Shown in pieces: positions 35,701 to 46,391 of a stretch of 64,000 nt of DNA. Within the stretch, counting starts at the first letter, position 1. Every line of letters starts with the position of its first letter. Origin of the DNA: Warburgia ugandensis. Its lineage: Eukaryota; Streptophyta; Magnoliopsida; Canellales; Canellaceae. Location of the stretch: assembly GCA_035236585.1 (NCBI GenBank), contig CP141127.1, forward strand, positions 45,336,001 through 45,400,000. The letters run 5' to 3'. The notes beneath the pieces are model-generated. The model saw nothing but the letters and a program-made list of their open reading frames with translations. It did no database searches and was not told the DNA's origin. The position numbers and the translations under genes are program-made.

Positions 35701-36660
35701 ATGCCTAAGAAGAAAGGAAGCAATGTTCCAAGACCTAAAGCCCCACCAGTGGACTCCGTTGGGTCGGGCAATGGGATGGCTGAATTGTTCCAGCAATTCC
35801 TACAGAATATGGGACAATACATGAATAGTCAAAGCCAAACTCCTACCACCCGAGATCCTTCCCCTGATAAAGTAATAGATAGGACTGAGGTTCAGTTAGA
35901 AAGGTTTCAGAAAATAGCTCCCTCATTCACAGGAGAAGATGAAGCATCTATATCTGAAAAATGGTTAATTGATATTGAAAAGATATTTAAAGCCATGAAC
36001 ATAGCTGAAGAAAGAAAGGTACCCATGGTCACATTTGTGTTTAGGGGAGAGGCTACCTTTTGGTGGGAAACAGCAGAAAGGACTTATTTTGACCAGCGAG
36101 AAACAATAGGATGGGAAGAGTTTAAAAAGGTCTTTAATGACTAATATTATCCTAAGCACATAAGAAAACAAAAGGAAAAAGAATTTATGGACTTAGAACA
36201 AGGAAATATGACTGTCCAATAGTATGAAAATAGATTCATCAGCCTCCGAAGATTTGCACCACGTGCTTGTGCTGATGAGGAAGATGTGGCAGAACGATTT
36301 GTAAATGGGCTTAAACCAGGACTCAGAAACAAACTTCTAGGTTTCCAACCTTCCACAGTAGCCAAAGCCATAGAGATGGCCTCCCTATACGAAAAAGATT
36401 ATCAAAGGAACCAGGCAATAAAAGAAACTAAGAACATCAACACCATGGAAAATAAAGGAAAGAGATCATTTCAGTCATCTGGACCCAGGCCACCTTTCAA
36501 GAAGCCGTTTGAAAACAAAGGAAGAAGACCAGACTGGAAGACATGCCCTAAGTGTAACAGGTATAATTCAAGCAAACCATGCCCCATTTCCAACATCACT
36601 TGCTATCTTTGTGGAGAATTAGGACATTTTGCTAGTAATTGTCCTAAAAAGAAAGTTGAA
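35701..36660 (+). pseudogene. Gag region of the Tekay-like element (fossil)
   Basis: The start MPKKKGSNVPRPKAPP is followed by the retrotransposon gag fold, with FQKIAPSFTGEDE, WLIDIEKIFKAM, FRGEATFWWE and WEEFKKVFND. Downstream come RFAPRACADEEDVAERFVNG and LKPGLRNKLLGFQPSTVAKA, then a basic linker and a CCHC zinc knuckle CYLCGELGHFASNC near 36601-36642. Gag would form the particle shell and bind RNA through the knuckle. The region is broken. Confidence 0.9.
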
Positions 36661-37200
36661 GAGCATAAAGGAGATCAAGTTCCAAAAAGCCAAGGATGTG
36701 TCTTTGCTCTCACTTCTAGTCAAGCCCAGGCTTCAAATGTGGTAGTTGAAGCTATTCTTTCTATCTATGATACACCTGCTAGAGTTCTATTTGATATAGG
36801 CTCCACTCATTCTTTCATATCCTGGAAGTTTGCATCATCCTTGGACATTATACCACAGGACCTGGACTTCACTCTAGAAGTCATGACTCCTGTAGGCCAA
36901 GCACTTCCCACCTATTCTTATCTCTAGGATGTCCCCATTTTGATCAAGGACCATTTGCTGCATGCCAATCTTACCTACTTAGATATGAATGACTTCGACA
37001 TCATCCTAGGTATGGACTGGCTAGCCTTTCATCAAGCCTTTGTTGATTGCTGCCAGAAACGTGTCACTTTTACCCTACCTAATGGAGACACTTTCACCCT
37101 CCAAGGAAGAAAGGATTATTCTGGAGCATGTGTTATTTCTGCCATGAAAGCAGTTAAGCACATTGCTTAGGGATGCCCCTTCTTCTTAGCCAAGATTGAA
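36661..37200 (+). pseudogene. Aspartic protease region (fossil)
   Basis: The segment ARVLFDIGSTHSFIS corresponds to the family's active-site region (usually DTGSTHSFIS). LGMDWLAFHQAFVDC follows at about 37001-37045 with the typical spacing of the retropepsin-like fold in plant Ty3/gypsy elements. The region is broken. Confidence 0.85.
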
Positions 37201-37279
37201 TCTGTCGAGAGTCCCCAACCAAAGGTAGAGGATGTCGAGGTAGTCCGAGAATTTCCTGACATATTCCCTGAGCAAATTA

Positions 37280-37960
37280 CCAGGTCTACCTCCACTAAGA
37301 GAAATTGTGTTTATCATTGACCTTATACCCAGTATTTCCCCCATTTCCAAAGCTCCTTACCGAATGGCTCCTACAGAACTAAAAGAACTGAAGACCCAAT
37401 TACAGGAACTACTTGATAAAGGGTTCATACGACCTAGCGTCTCTCCGTGGGGAGCTGCAGTCCTTTTTGTTAAGAAAAAGGATGGCTCCAGGAGATTGTG
37501 TGTAGACTATCGGATGCTAAATAGGGTCACCATTAAGAATAAGTACCCCCTTCCCTGAATTGATGATCTTTTCGATCAACTTCAGTCAGCCAGAGTCTTC
37601 TCTAAGATTGATCTACGATCCGGGGACCATCAACTTCGAGTTAGAGAAGAAGATATTCCCAAGACAGCCTTCAAGACTCGATACGGCCATTATGAATTCA
37701 GAGTGATGTCCTTTGGTTTAACTAATGCTCCACCCGCGTTTATGGACCTCATGAATAGGGTGTTCAAGGAGTACTTAGATAAATTCATCATAGTGTTTGT
37801 GGATGATATCTTAATATATTCTGAAACTCCTGACGACCATAAGGAACATCTAAGGATAACATTAAGCACCCTACGAGCACACAAGTTATATGCAAAATTC
37901 AATAGGTGTGAGTTTTGGCTGGAAAGGGTTAATTTCTTAGGACACATTATTTCTCAAGAT
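37280..37960 (+). pseudogene. Reverse transcriptase region (fossil)
   Basis: Ordered RT motifs are visible: [67 protein letters not shown] and the catalytic FVDDILIYS box near 37793. They are followed by [20 protein letters not shown]. These are diagnostic of Ty3/gypsy RT. The region is broken. Confidence 0.93.
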
Positions 37961-38149
37961 GGCATAGCAGTTGACCCTGCTAAGGTTGAATTAGTACAAA
38001 ACTGGGAAAGACCTAAGGCAGTCACAGAAATAAGAAGCTTCTTAGGTCTTGCCGGATATTACAGGAGATTCATCGAGGGTTTTTCACAAATTGCTTTACC
38101 TTTAACTAAACTGACTAGGAAAGACACAATATTTGAATGGACTGATAAA

Positions 38150-38590
38150 TGTGAGGAAAGCTTTCAGGAACTAAAGAGAAGGCTAACTACAGCACCTGTC
38201 CTTACCTTACCTTCAAGAAGTGGCGGATTTGAGATATACAGCGATGCCTCACAACAAGGACTAGGCTGCGTACTTATGCAACATGGGAAGGTAATTGCTT
38301 ATGCTTGTCGGCAAGTCAAGAAGCATGAAGTCAATTATCTGACCCATGACTTGGAATTAGTGGCCATAGTCTTTGCCTTGCGAATCTGGAGACATTATTT
38401 ATATGGGGAAAATTTTGAAGTTTTTACAGATCATAAGAGTCTTAAATATATCTTTTCCCAACAAGACTTAAACATGCGACAAAGAAGATGGATGGAATAC
38501 TTAAAAGACTATGATTTCTCCATTCATTATTACCTTGGAAAAGCTAATGTGGTAGCTGATGCATTAAGTAGAAAAAACCAAGGGATGTGT
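38150..38590 (+). pseudogene. RNase H region (fossil)
   Basis: [52 protein letters not shown] and [11 protein letters not shown] occur in the standard order of the Ty3/gypsy RNase H with its acidic residues. This domain removes the RNA template during reverse transcription. Confidence 0.92.
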
Positions 38591-38799
38591 GTAAGTTTAT
38601 TAACTAAGAGATGGAAGCTATTACAAGAAGTAATAACGTGGAAACCGGACATAAGTAAGCACAAGATCGTTATGGCAGGTCTAACAATAAAGTTGGCTGT
38701 TAATGAAAAGGTTAAGCAGGAACAGAAGGGAGATCCGGATATACAAGCTTTCATAGGAAAACCAAGGTTTACTAAAGGGGAAGATGGTAGCGTCTACAT

Positions 38800-39700
38800 G
38801 CAAGGAAGATTAGTGGTACCGACTAATGAAGAGTTAAGACAAGAAATCTTAAAAGAGGCTCATCGGTCTAAGTATACTATACACCCGAGAGGAACTAAGA
38901 TGTATCAAGACTTAAAGAGACAATATTGGTGGGATGGCATGAAAAGAGACATAGGGGAGTTTGTGGCAAAGTGTTTAAAATGTCAACAAGTAAAGGCTGA
39001 ACATCAAAGACCTGCATGATTGTTACAACCCCTTGAGTTACTCGAATGGAAATGGGACCATATTACAATGGACTTCATCGTAGGGTTACCCAGGACCTCT
39101 AAGGGTCATGACATGATCTGGGTACTTGTTGATAGATTAACTAAGACAGCCCATTTCCTTCCTATACGCCATACCCAATCCACTGACAGCCTATCCCAGC
39201 TATACATCAAAGAGATAGTGAGTCTACATGGCATACCCCTTAGTATCACTTCAGATAGGGATAGCCGCTTCACTTCACAACTCTAGAAGTTCGTCCAAAA
39301 ATCCTGAGGATCTTCCTTGAACTATAGCAGAGCCTTCCATCCACAGACCGATGGACAGTCAGAGCACACGATCCAGATAATCAAAGATATGTTGTGAACC
39401 TGTGCCCTCGATTGGAAGCAGAGCTAGGATGAAAACCTACCCCTAGTAAAGTTCGCGTATAACAACAGCTTTTAGTCGAGCATTGGCATGGCTCTGTACA
39501 AGGCGCTCTATGGGAGACCCTGTCGATCACCCACCAGTTGGAGTGAAGTTGGAGAGTCCAAGGTGCTCCAGTCCAAGCTGGTGGAACAATGCGCCGAGAA
39601 GGTCAAACTCATAAGAAGACACCTCCTCACAGCTCAAAGTTTCCAAAAGAGCTATGTTGATCGAAGGAGGAGACCATTATAATTTGACATAGGAGAGCAC
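38800..39700 (+). pseudogene. Integrase region (fossil)
   Basis: The zinc-binding part shows [30 protein letters not shown] and [11 protein letters not shown]. The core shows [38 protein letters not shown] and a QTDGQSE-like segment. ALYGRPCRSPTSW follows. The order HHCC, then D-D-E core, is typical of Ty3/gypsy integrase. The region is broken. Confidence 0.9.
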
Positions 39701-39729
39701 GTTTTCCTGAAGATATCTCCCACTAAAGG

Positions 39730-40110
39730 AGTTATGCAGTTCGGTATCAAAGGCAAGCTTAGTCCGCATTATATAGGACCTTTCAAAATCTTGGAGAAAG
39801 TGGGAAAAGTGGCCTACAGGATCGCACTACCCCCTCAGCTATTGGAAGTACATAACGTATTCCATATATCTATGCTAAGGAGGTACGTGCCTGACCCTGC
39901 GCATGTCATCAACCAGGTACCCATAGAGTTGACGGAGGATCTCAAGCTAGAGATGAGACCAGTTGAGATCCGGGATCGTAAGAGTAAGAAGCTGCGGAAC
40001 AAGGACATACACTTAGTCAAAGTTTTGTGGAGAAATGAGCACATGGAAGAAGAGACTTAGGAATCGGAGTCAGAAATGCGAGAAAAGTACCCCGAGATCT
40101 TTTGATTGCA
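39730..40110 (+). pseudogene. Integrase tail with chromodomain-like segment (fossil)
   Basis: KLSPHYIGPFKILEKVGKVA, VHNVFHISMLRRYVPDP and MRPVEIRDRKSKKLRNKDIH are followed by LVKVLWRNEHMEEETWESES and MREKYPEIF. This V-KVLWRN---EE-TWE---EM---YP-LF ending is the chromodomain-like tail of Tekay/Del chromoviruses, thought to guide insertion toward heterochromatin. Confidence 0.88.
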
Positions 40111-40129
40111 TATATTGTAGAATTTTGGG

Positions 40130-40156
40130 GGTGAAATTCCCCTAAGGGGGTAAGAA
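40130..40156 (+). other. Polypurine tract before the 3' LTR
   Basis: AAGGGGGTAAGAA ends right before the LTR start TGTAATGACTCC. It primes plus-strand DNA synthesis in this group. Confidence 0.75.
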
Positions 40157-42761
40157 TGTAATGACTCCAATTTTGTAACATTAAAATCCCAAGTTAGCAA
40201 TGAAAAGTTCAGTTTTTGAAGATAAGGGTATTTTGGTCATTTCACTATTCACCTTAACTGAACCCAGAAATTTGCTCCTAAAAATGGTACTATTAGGTGC
40301 GTCTTAGAAAAAGGAATCCAACAAGTCCAAAATCACCCAAAACGGAGTTAAAATGAGCAAGTTATGGCCCTTTGAAGTTCAGGGGCAAAAATGTAATTTT
40401 CACTAAAAACGGATTTAGCCTGCAAAACACAGGGGCCCGTTATGATACGGGCACCCCTCATCTTCAACCTCCTAGAGGGTTCTAGAACGGCGGTGATTGG
40501 AGGAGAAATCACCACCATTCTGGAGGTTTCTCCACCGCCATTCAAGGACTGTGAGAGCCCCCTCCAGAACCATCTTATAGCTCTATAAATAGAGCTTTTG
40601 GGCGCCTCTAATGGCAGCCCAAAAGCTTGAGAAAAACCCGTTTTGGAGAAGCAACCAAGAGGAGAAACGTGGAGAAAAACCCAGCAAGGAGCCAGGTATG
40701 CCCAAGATCCCTTAAAACCTGTCTTCACATTAGTCCTAGGCTCAGTTTTCTTAAGTTTTTGCATGAAAAATCATGCAAAAACGGGCCCTGGAGAGTCACA
40801 AAGGACCCAGGGATGATCCCTGGGCTGCACTGGTTCGACAGGGTCAAACCAGGGCGTCCTAAGGACGCCCCGGTCCCCCAACGAACAAGATGCTTCACCC
40901 TGGATGAAACACGTCGTCCGCATTCGAGAGAAACCAGTGGGTGCGTCCACTCAAATGAAAAAGGTGAGTGGGAATCCAGCACGTCTGCAAACGCGCCCGC
41001 TGGGGCACATCCCGTTGACGCGCAACGAGCTAGTGTTTTGGAATTCCACCTCTTAAAAGCCTTTGTGTACAAGTGATACTAAAAAGCTTATAACTTGAGA
41101 TCTAGAGCTCCGATTAAGGCTCCGCGAAAGGCGTTGTGTTCATGTCAATGACGCAGACACACCCAAACTGTAAAATCCCTGATCAAGGCCCAATATGAGG
41201 TTGACATGACCCTTAGAATAGGACGGTGGTGCGTGACCACTAGACCTTTGGAAAACTAATGATACCAAGGCCCAATTAGGACCTTAGGACACCCATAGGC
41301 ATGGGGATAAACCCTTAATGCCTAAGTAGTAAGACCAATCACTCTAAAACCTATAAAAGATAGGCCAAACTAACCTTGATTTCCCAAACCATGTTCAGGA
41401 TCGCACAAGAACAAAGGGGTTAATGCGACCTAGCCAGGTAGGTGCTCTATCGCTACTAGACTTTTAAAAAAGAGCCATGATTGTTTTGAATGCATGTTTT
41501 AAGTATAAGTTATATGATTTATTTAGCATAACTTAATCTTATAGGCAAATTCAGTGTACATATGATAAATGCTTTATGCATAGATATGTTTTGCAAATAA
41601 TTGCATATACATTATGCATAGATATGTTTTGAAAACAATTGCATACATTGTATGATTTGTGAGCATTGAGTTCTTGAAAATTGCATGTCCTTGAGGGCTA
41701 GCAAAAGACGTTGGAGTGCCCAAAAGACACTGGGTAGGCAGTTCTGAGGGACCTGAAGAGGACAGGTTTTGAAAAATACATTGCGCATATATTGCCATGA
41801 CATGTGCTACATGCATAGATTGCATGATAAGTGTAGCCTTGACCAATGAGGGCGGGCCAGAGAGAGTTAACAAGGCTTCTAGGCTAGCAGGCTTCTAGGC
41901 AGGGTTATGACTTTGAATGCAATACTAGCATGAGGAAATTTTATGCATTGCATGCATGTTGTGCAACCGATTTCATAAATTGCACGATTTACGACGAAGA
42001 AGTGTCATATGCCCCGTGGAGGTATATGATCCTGTGTCCCTAGGTACCCGAGGACCACACGACGGTGAGGTTGTGCGCATAGTTGGACCCTATGGTTTCG
42101 TGGACTTATTTGCATTGCATATGGCATGATATGAGGTTGGTCGACCATACCATACTAGATATCCATGAGTTGGATTAAATGAAGCATCTTATGCATATCA
42201 TCATGTTATGATATATATATGATACTTTCGACTTGGATTATGTGATTTCCTTAAGTCGTCAATATTCCAATTCGATGATGGTTTTTAATCTCTATAAGGA
42301 ACTTGAGTATTCAGACATGCACATGTTTCGAAAGAAGCACATGATTTTAAACATCGCATGAATTATAAAACTAGTAGTGATAGACTCCTACTGAGTATAG
42401 TATATACTCACCCAATCCTCAACATTTTTTAGACACAAAGTAAACACTTAAAGGCAAGGAACGCTTGTGACAAAAGACACCCAGACTAAGTGCAAGTAAG
42501 TAAACCCTTACCTGATCTTTCAATGTTACTTGATTGTAGTTACTCTCTATAGCTGAGGCTGTGACTAACACTTTCTTGGGAATAATGTTGATTTAAAACT
42601 TTGCCGTGGCTAGACAATTTGAAAATATGTTTTAACACTCGGGGTTTTATACAAAAGCTTGCTTTCCAAAATGAAAAAGATTTTCATGCATTTCATATTT
42701 ATAAAACAAGAGATCTCGCCTTTTTATCAAATTTGCATCATATAAAACCCGGGTCGCCACA
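40157..42761 (+). repeat. 3' LTR of the Tekay-like element, 2.6 kb
   Basis: Starts TGTAATGACTCCAATTTTG and ends AACCCGGGTCGCCACA, followed by the target duplication GTAAT. Compared with the 5' LTR it has one 14-bp minisatellite unit instead of four and two copies instead of one of a 38-bp unit containing GCATAGATATGTTTTG (about 41577-41640). Confidence 0.95.
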
Positions 42762-42860
42762 GTAATATAGGATGATTTTTCCAAAACTATGTCATAAATC
42801 TTGGATATTATAGGATGGTTTTTAAAAAATTGTCTTATAACACTATGTAATATAAAACCT
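42762..42860. repeat. Continuation of the GATGGTTTTT-type subterminal array
   Basis: GTAATATAGGATGATTTTTC and TATAGGATGGTTTTTAAAAA repeat the motif that was cut at 32949. They confirm that the Tekay element lies inside this array. The array ends close to 42860, where Athila-type coding words begin, so the right end of the second CACTA element should be here. A TAGTG-type terminus is not visible. Confidence 0.7.
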
Positions 42861-42861
42861 C

Positions 42862-43340
42862 TATAAGAATGTCACCCTATTGCCTAGTCTGTGAAAAGGC
42901 CTGCCATGTACCATTAGAGTTGGAACACAAGGCATATTGGGCTATCAAAAAGCTTAATTTTGTTATAAATTCTATCAACACCCATAGAAAACTCCAACTC
43001 AATGATTTGGAAGAGTTGAGGAAAGATGCATATGACTTTGCATGATTGTACAAAGACTGAATGAATGATATACATGATAGACATATCTTAAGAAAATCCT
43101 TCACACCTAGTTAGAAGGTCTTACTGTATAACTCTAGATTGCATCTATTCTTAGGAATACTTAGATCTTGATGGAGTGGACCTTATATAGTATGCACAAT
43201 CTATCCTCATGGGGCCATCAAGATTAAGAAGGATGGGGAGATCCAAAATGTCAATGGTCAAAGGTCAAAACCTTTCATAGAATTTCCTAACCATGAAATT
43301 GAAGAGACACTTTTATAGACACCTCAACATTATGACCCAC
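42862..43340 (+). pseudogene. Integrase C-terminal part of an Athila/Tat-like element (fossil)
   Basis: The reading MSPYCLVCEKACHVPLELEH, then KAYWAIKKLNFVINSINTHR, RKLQLNDLEELRKDAYDFA and LRKSFTPS is followed by KVLLYNSRLHLFLGILRS, WSGPYIVCTIYPHGAIKI and VNGQRSKPFIE. It matches the integrase tail of the Athila/Tat lineage of plant Ty3/gypsy elements. Everything upstream of the core's last part is absent. The fragment is broken and looks older than the Tekay element. Confidence 0.85.
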
Positions 43341-45195
43341 CCTAGATTATAAATCCAAGAGTCGTGCAATGTGCCATCATCGTACTCATCATTTTGTCTA
43401 GTTGAAGACATAAAACTTAGCGCTTCCTGGGAGGCAACTCAAATGTTTTTCAAATCTTCATCTTCTACATCCTTCCATTATCATATAGGATCCTATGTTT
43501 TCCCAAACATTGAGCACAATGTTTCATCCAAGTTGGACGTTGTAGACGCATATAGGGATTTTGAATTTTCTTGAGTTTTATTTTGAAAAAAAAAGGAAAA
43601 GTTAAAATAAATGAAAATGAAATGAAAAAATAAAAAATAAATAAAAATATAAGGTAGAGTTCCCTAACTGTGATGAAAACTAGATGTTCAAAATTTAGCA
43701 ATTCCACTATTTGTACCTCTTAATGGGAATGCATATGATTAGTTTTGCACATCATTCATGTGTTGAAGCGTTTTATGAAAGTTAATTCTCAAAAACTATT
43801 TACACACAGGACATGGTCAAGACTAATAGAGAGGTATGATTCAGAGACCCTGAGGAAAATCAGTGTAGACCTGTAACTCAGTGAGTTTAGAGACTATCTT
43901 CTTTCAGAGAGTTATAAGTAATTCCCCAATTTCTTTAGTGTACATAACTTAGTATGATCCTATTATCCTTACTTTGGTTAAATGTTAACAATCCTATTAT
44001 CCTTATTTTGGTTAAATGTTAACAATAAATAGGAGTAATAGCTTTATTTCATAAAAAATTATTGAATCTAATAGGGTTTAGGAAACCTAGAAAATGATAC
44101 AGACCATCCTTGATCAGGCTAGGGATATAAATCCTACTCAATATATCATACCACTAGTTAGCCCCTTTGAGCCTATTTGTAAGCCTTTTCTTTCTTAACC
44201 CCACTCACCTTAACCCAAAATGAACAAAAAAAAGTAAAAAACCATTACCCATTTTCAAAATGAGTAGAGTTAGCAGAGAAAATTTAAAAATAGGAAAAAA
44301 AGTCAAAGAAGTGAGAAAAATGAGTAGTCACTCTTCCAAAGAACTTCTAAAGAGGCCAAAAAAAAAAGAGAAAGAGAAAGAGAAAAATATGAAAGAGACA
44401 TTCACTTCATGTACAACCTAAAATAAAAGTTGTCCTAATAGATATTCATTGAAGACCTCTACTCAATTTTGAACTTTTAAAATCCTTATACCCTTCTTTT
44501 CTAAACATGCCCTAAGCCTATGTTTCATCCTAGTTAAAGACTTATTGATCTTAGGTTGAACATAGCCTTACAAAGGAGATAAAAAGAAGGAATTAAGGTA
44601 AACTCCCCCTAATATTCTTGATGATAACATCCACTCTTAGGGATCACTTTCTTTTGTCTCATGAGCATTAAAAAATTTATGTGAACCATGAGCTTGTTGG
44701 AATCGGTCACATAATGAGAAAAATATGCTTAAACCATTATTTGAGAGTTTCATTTTTGCAAGTATACCTGTGAGGATTTGAGGTCAAGACATATTTCTAA
44801 AGGAATTTAAGCATATCCAATTAGAAGTCAAGATTTATGTGGCTGTACACACATGCACTTCAAGAAATAACTCAAGTAAATGTCTTTAGTATGTGTATGA
44901 TGTGTAAAATGGTCAAATCTTCTCTATTAAGTTGTGAAAAACTAGTAGATTGCTAATGAATGAGGATTCTCTAAGATAAAATGAGGAACTCCACCTTATT
45001 AAATTTTGTGGGTATATTCACTACAAACCCTCACGAGGCCTAACTCGTCCAGTAGGAGTAACCAAAGGGTTCAAGGGCTTGTTACATGTACTAAATGCAA
45101 TCATAAGTAACTACAAAAGTGGCATCTTGTACCAGTTTTTGTAAGATGATTTTCTACATGTTTTGCTTGGAACTAGCAAAATGATAGTTGGGGGG
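43341..45195 (+). other. 3' non-coding region of the Athila/Tat-like element
   Basis: The word CGCTTCCTGGGAGGCAACTC (43424-43443) is the conserved sequence that follows pol in this lineage. The rest is A-rich without genes, including AAAAAAAAGAGAAAGAGAAA near 44362. The end reads GGAACTAGCAAAATGATAG then TTGGGGGG, the polypurine tract (about 45188-45195) directly before the LTR. Confidence 0.7.
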
Positions 45196-46391
45196 TGTAT
45201 TAACTATTAAATTTTAGTCCAAATACCCTTAACTTAGCATTCAATTAGATCATCTAATAGTTCAAATTTACAAATTTTAGCTTGATTTTGAATTTAGCTC
45301 CAATTGACCATCCAATCATTAATTTATCAAAATTAAGAGTCAGATAATCATCTAAGATAATCAGATGGTTAATGTACAATTAGATGATTTTGATCTAGTC
45401 TAATGTCTTACAGATCAACTAAAGGAGGACTGGATGGCTCAGATTGATATTCAACAGTGCAAATTATCCTAAGAGAGCATTGATGGACCAGATCATTAAC
45501 AAAGCATAATTGGAAGGTTTCCTAACGAAAGAAGAGTTCTAATAAGGAGAGGAGACTATGCATAAGAATGGGAATAAAAATGAAGTTTCCAAGGAGGAAA
45601 CTAACTCCTAAGGATAACAAAAGAGGGGGAGAAGAGAATTAGAAGGAGGGAAAGTCTTATAAAGAGTGAACTGTGGGACTATTGAGGGAGTTTTGAAGTT
45701 TTATTTTTGCTTTTTCTTTAGCTTTGCATTCCTTTTTTAGTTCTCATTCTATGAATCTTTTGTTTTTCCTTTAAGCATCACTACCTTCCATTCTAGGCTT
45801 CCTTGTCTGCACTAATTTCTTCCCCCTTTGTTCACCAAGCTTCGTCTCCATCACGCCTGGGTTCTCCTCAACCCAGTCTGGTCTAGCACTGCCCATCTTC
45901 CCTATGTTCTCGTTGTACCCAGCTACCTTCTCCATCGGCCCCAGTCATCCATCACAGTCACCTACTCTCTTTGCCCAAGCCAGTCTTTTTTCCACTCCAG
46001 CCGAGCACTTCCCTTCACCGCAACCTCCTTCAACTCCTCATCTACTTACTGCACCACTGCTTACCTAATCCCAACTCACTTCCTATCTCTCCCTCTCTCT
46101 CTTTCTCTTTGTTCCTCCCCACCCCTGCTCCCGTTCCTTTCTTCTTCTCTGCATCTTTTTCCCTTATCCCGCTCATGCACCCAACCTCTATTCTCCTCTA
46201 TTTAACTAACATCACATCTGTCCCCCAGTATCGGTTTTCTCCATCTCGCAACATCAACCCCTCACTGCTCCACTTCACCCTCTAATTGTTAATTTCCCCT
46301 TCCCTACTCATCCGACATGCATCAAGTGGCTAGTACTCCTCAATCACCAGACATCTCCATTGTTCTTCAATCCTGCATTGGGATCTGTCCC

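Larger units (their letters stand above)
32950..42761 (+). mobile_element. Tekay/Del-like Ty3/gypsy (chromovirus) element with both LTRs and TSD
   Basis: Structure is complete: 5' LTR 32950-35560, Met-tRNA primer site, gag, protease, reverse transcriptase, RNase H, integrase and chromodomain-like tail in order, polypurine tract, and 3' LTR 40157-42761. The 5-bp duplication GTAAT flanks it (32945-32949 and 42762-42766). The order RT-RNaseH-integrase defines Ty3/gypsy. Long LTRs plus a C-terminal chromodomain-like segment point to Tekay/Del. The coding part is broken, with roughly ten breaks, so it is a fossil. LTRs look about 94% identical at their starts, compatible with a few million years since insertion. 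It landed in a palindromic CACTA array. Confidence 0.95.

Noticed and set aside
45828-46285. Pro/Ser-rich secreted protein
   Set aside because: It lies in the CT-rich leader of the Athila/Tat-like LTR and is a composition effect. No signal peptide or domain is recognisable.
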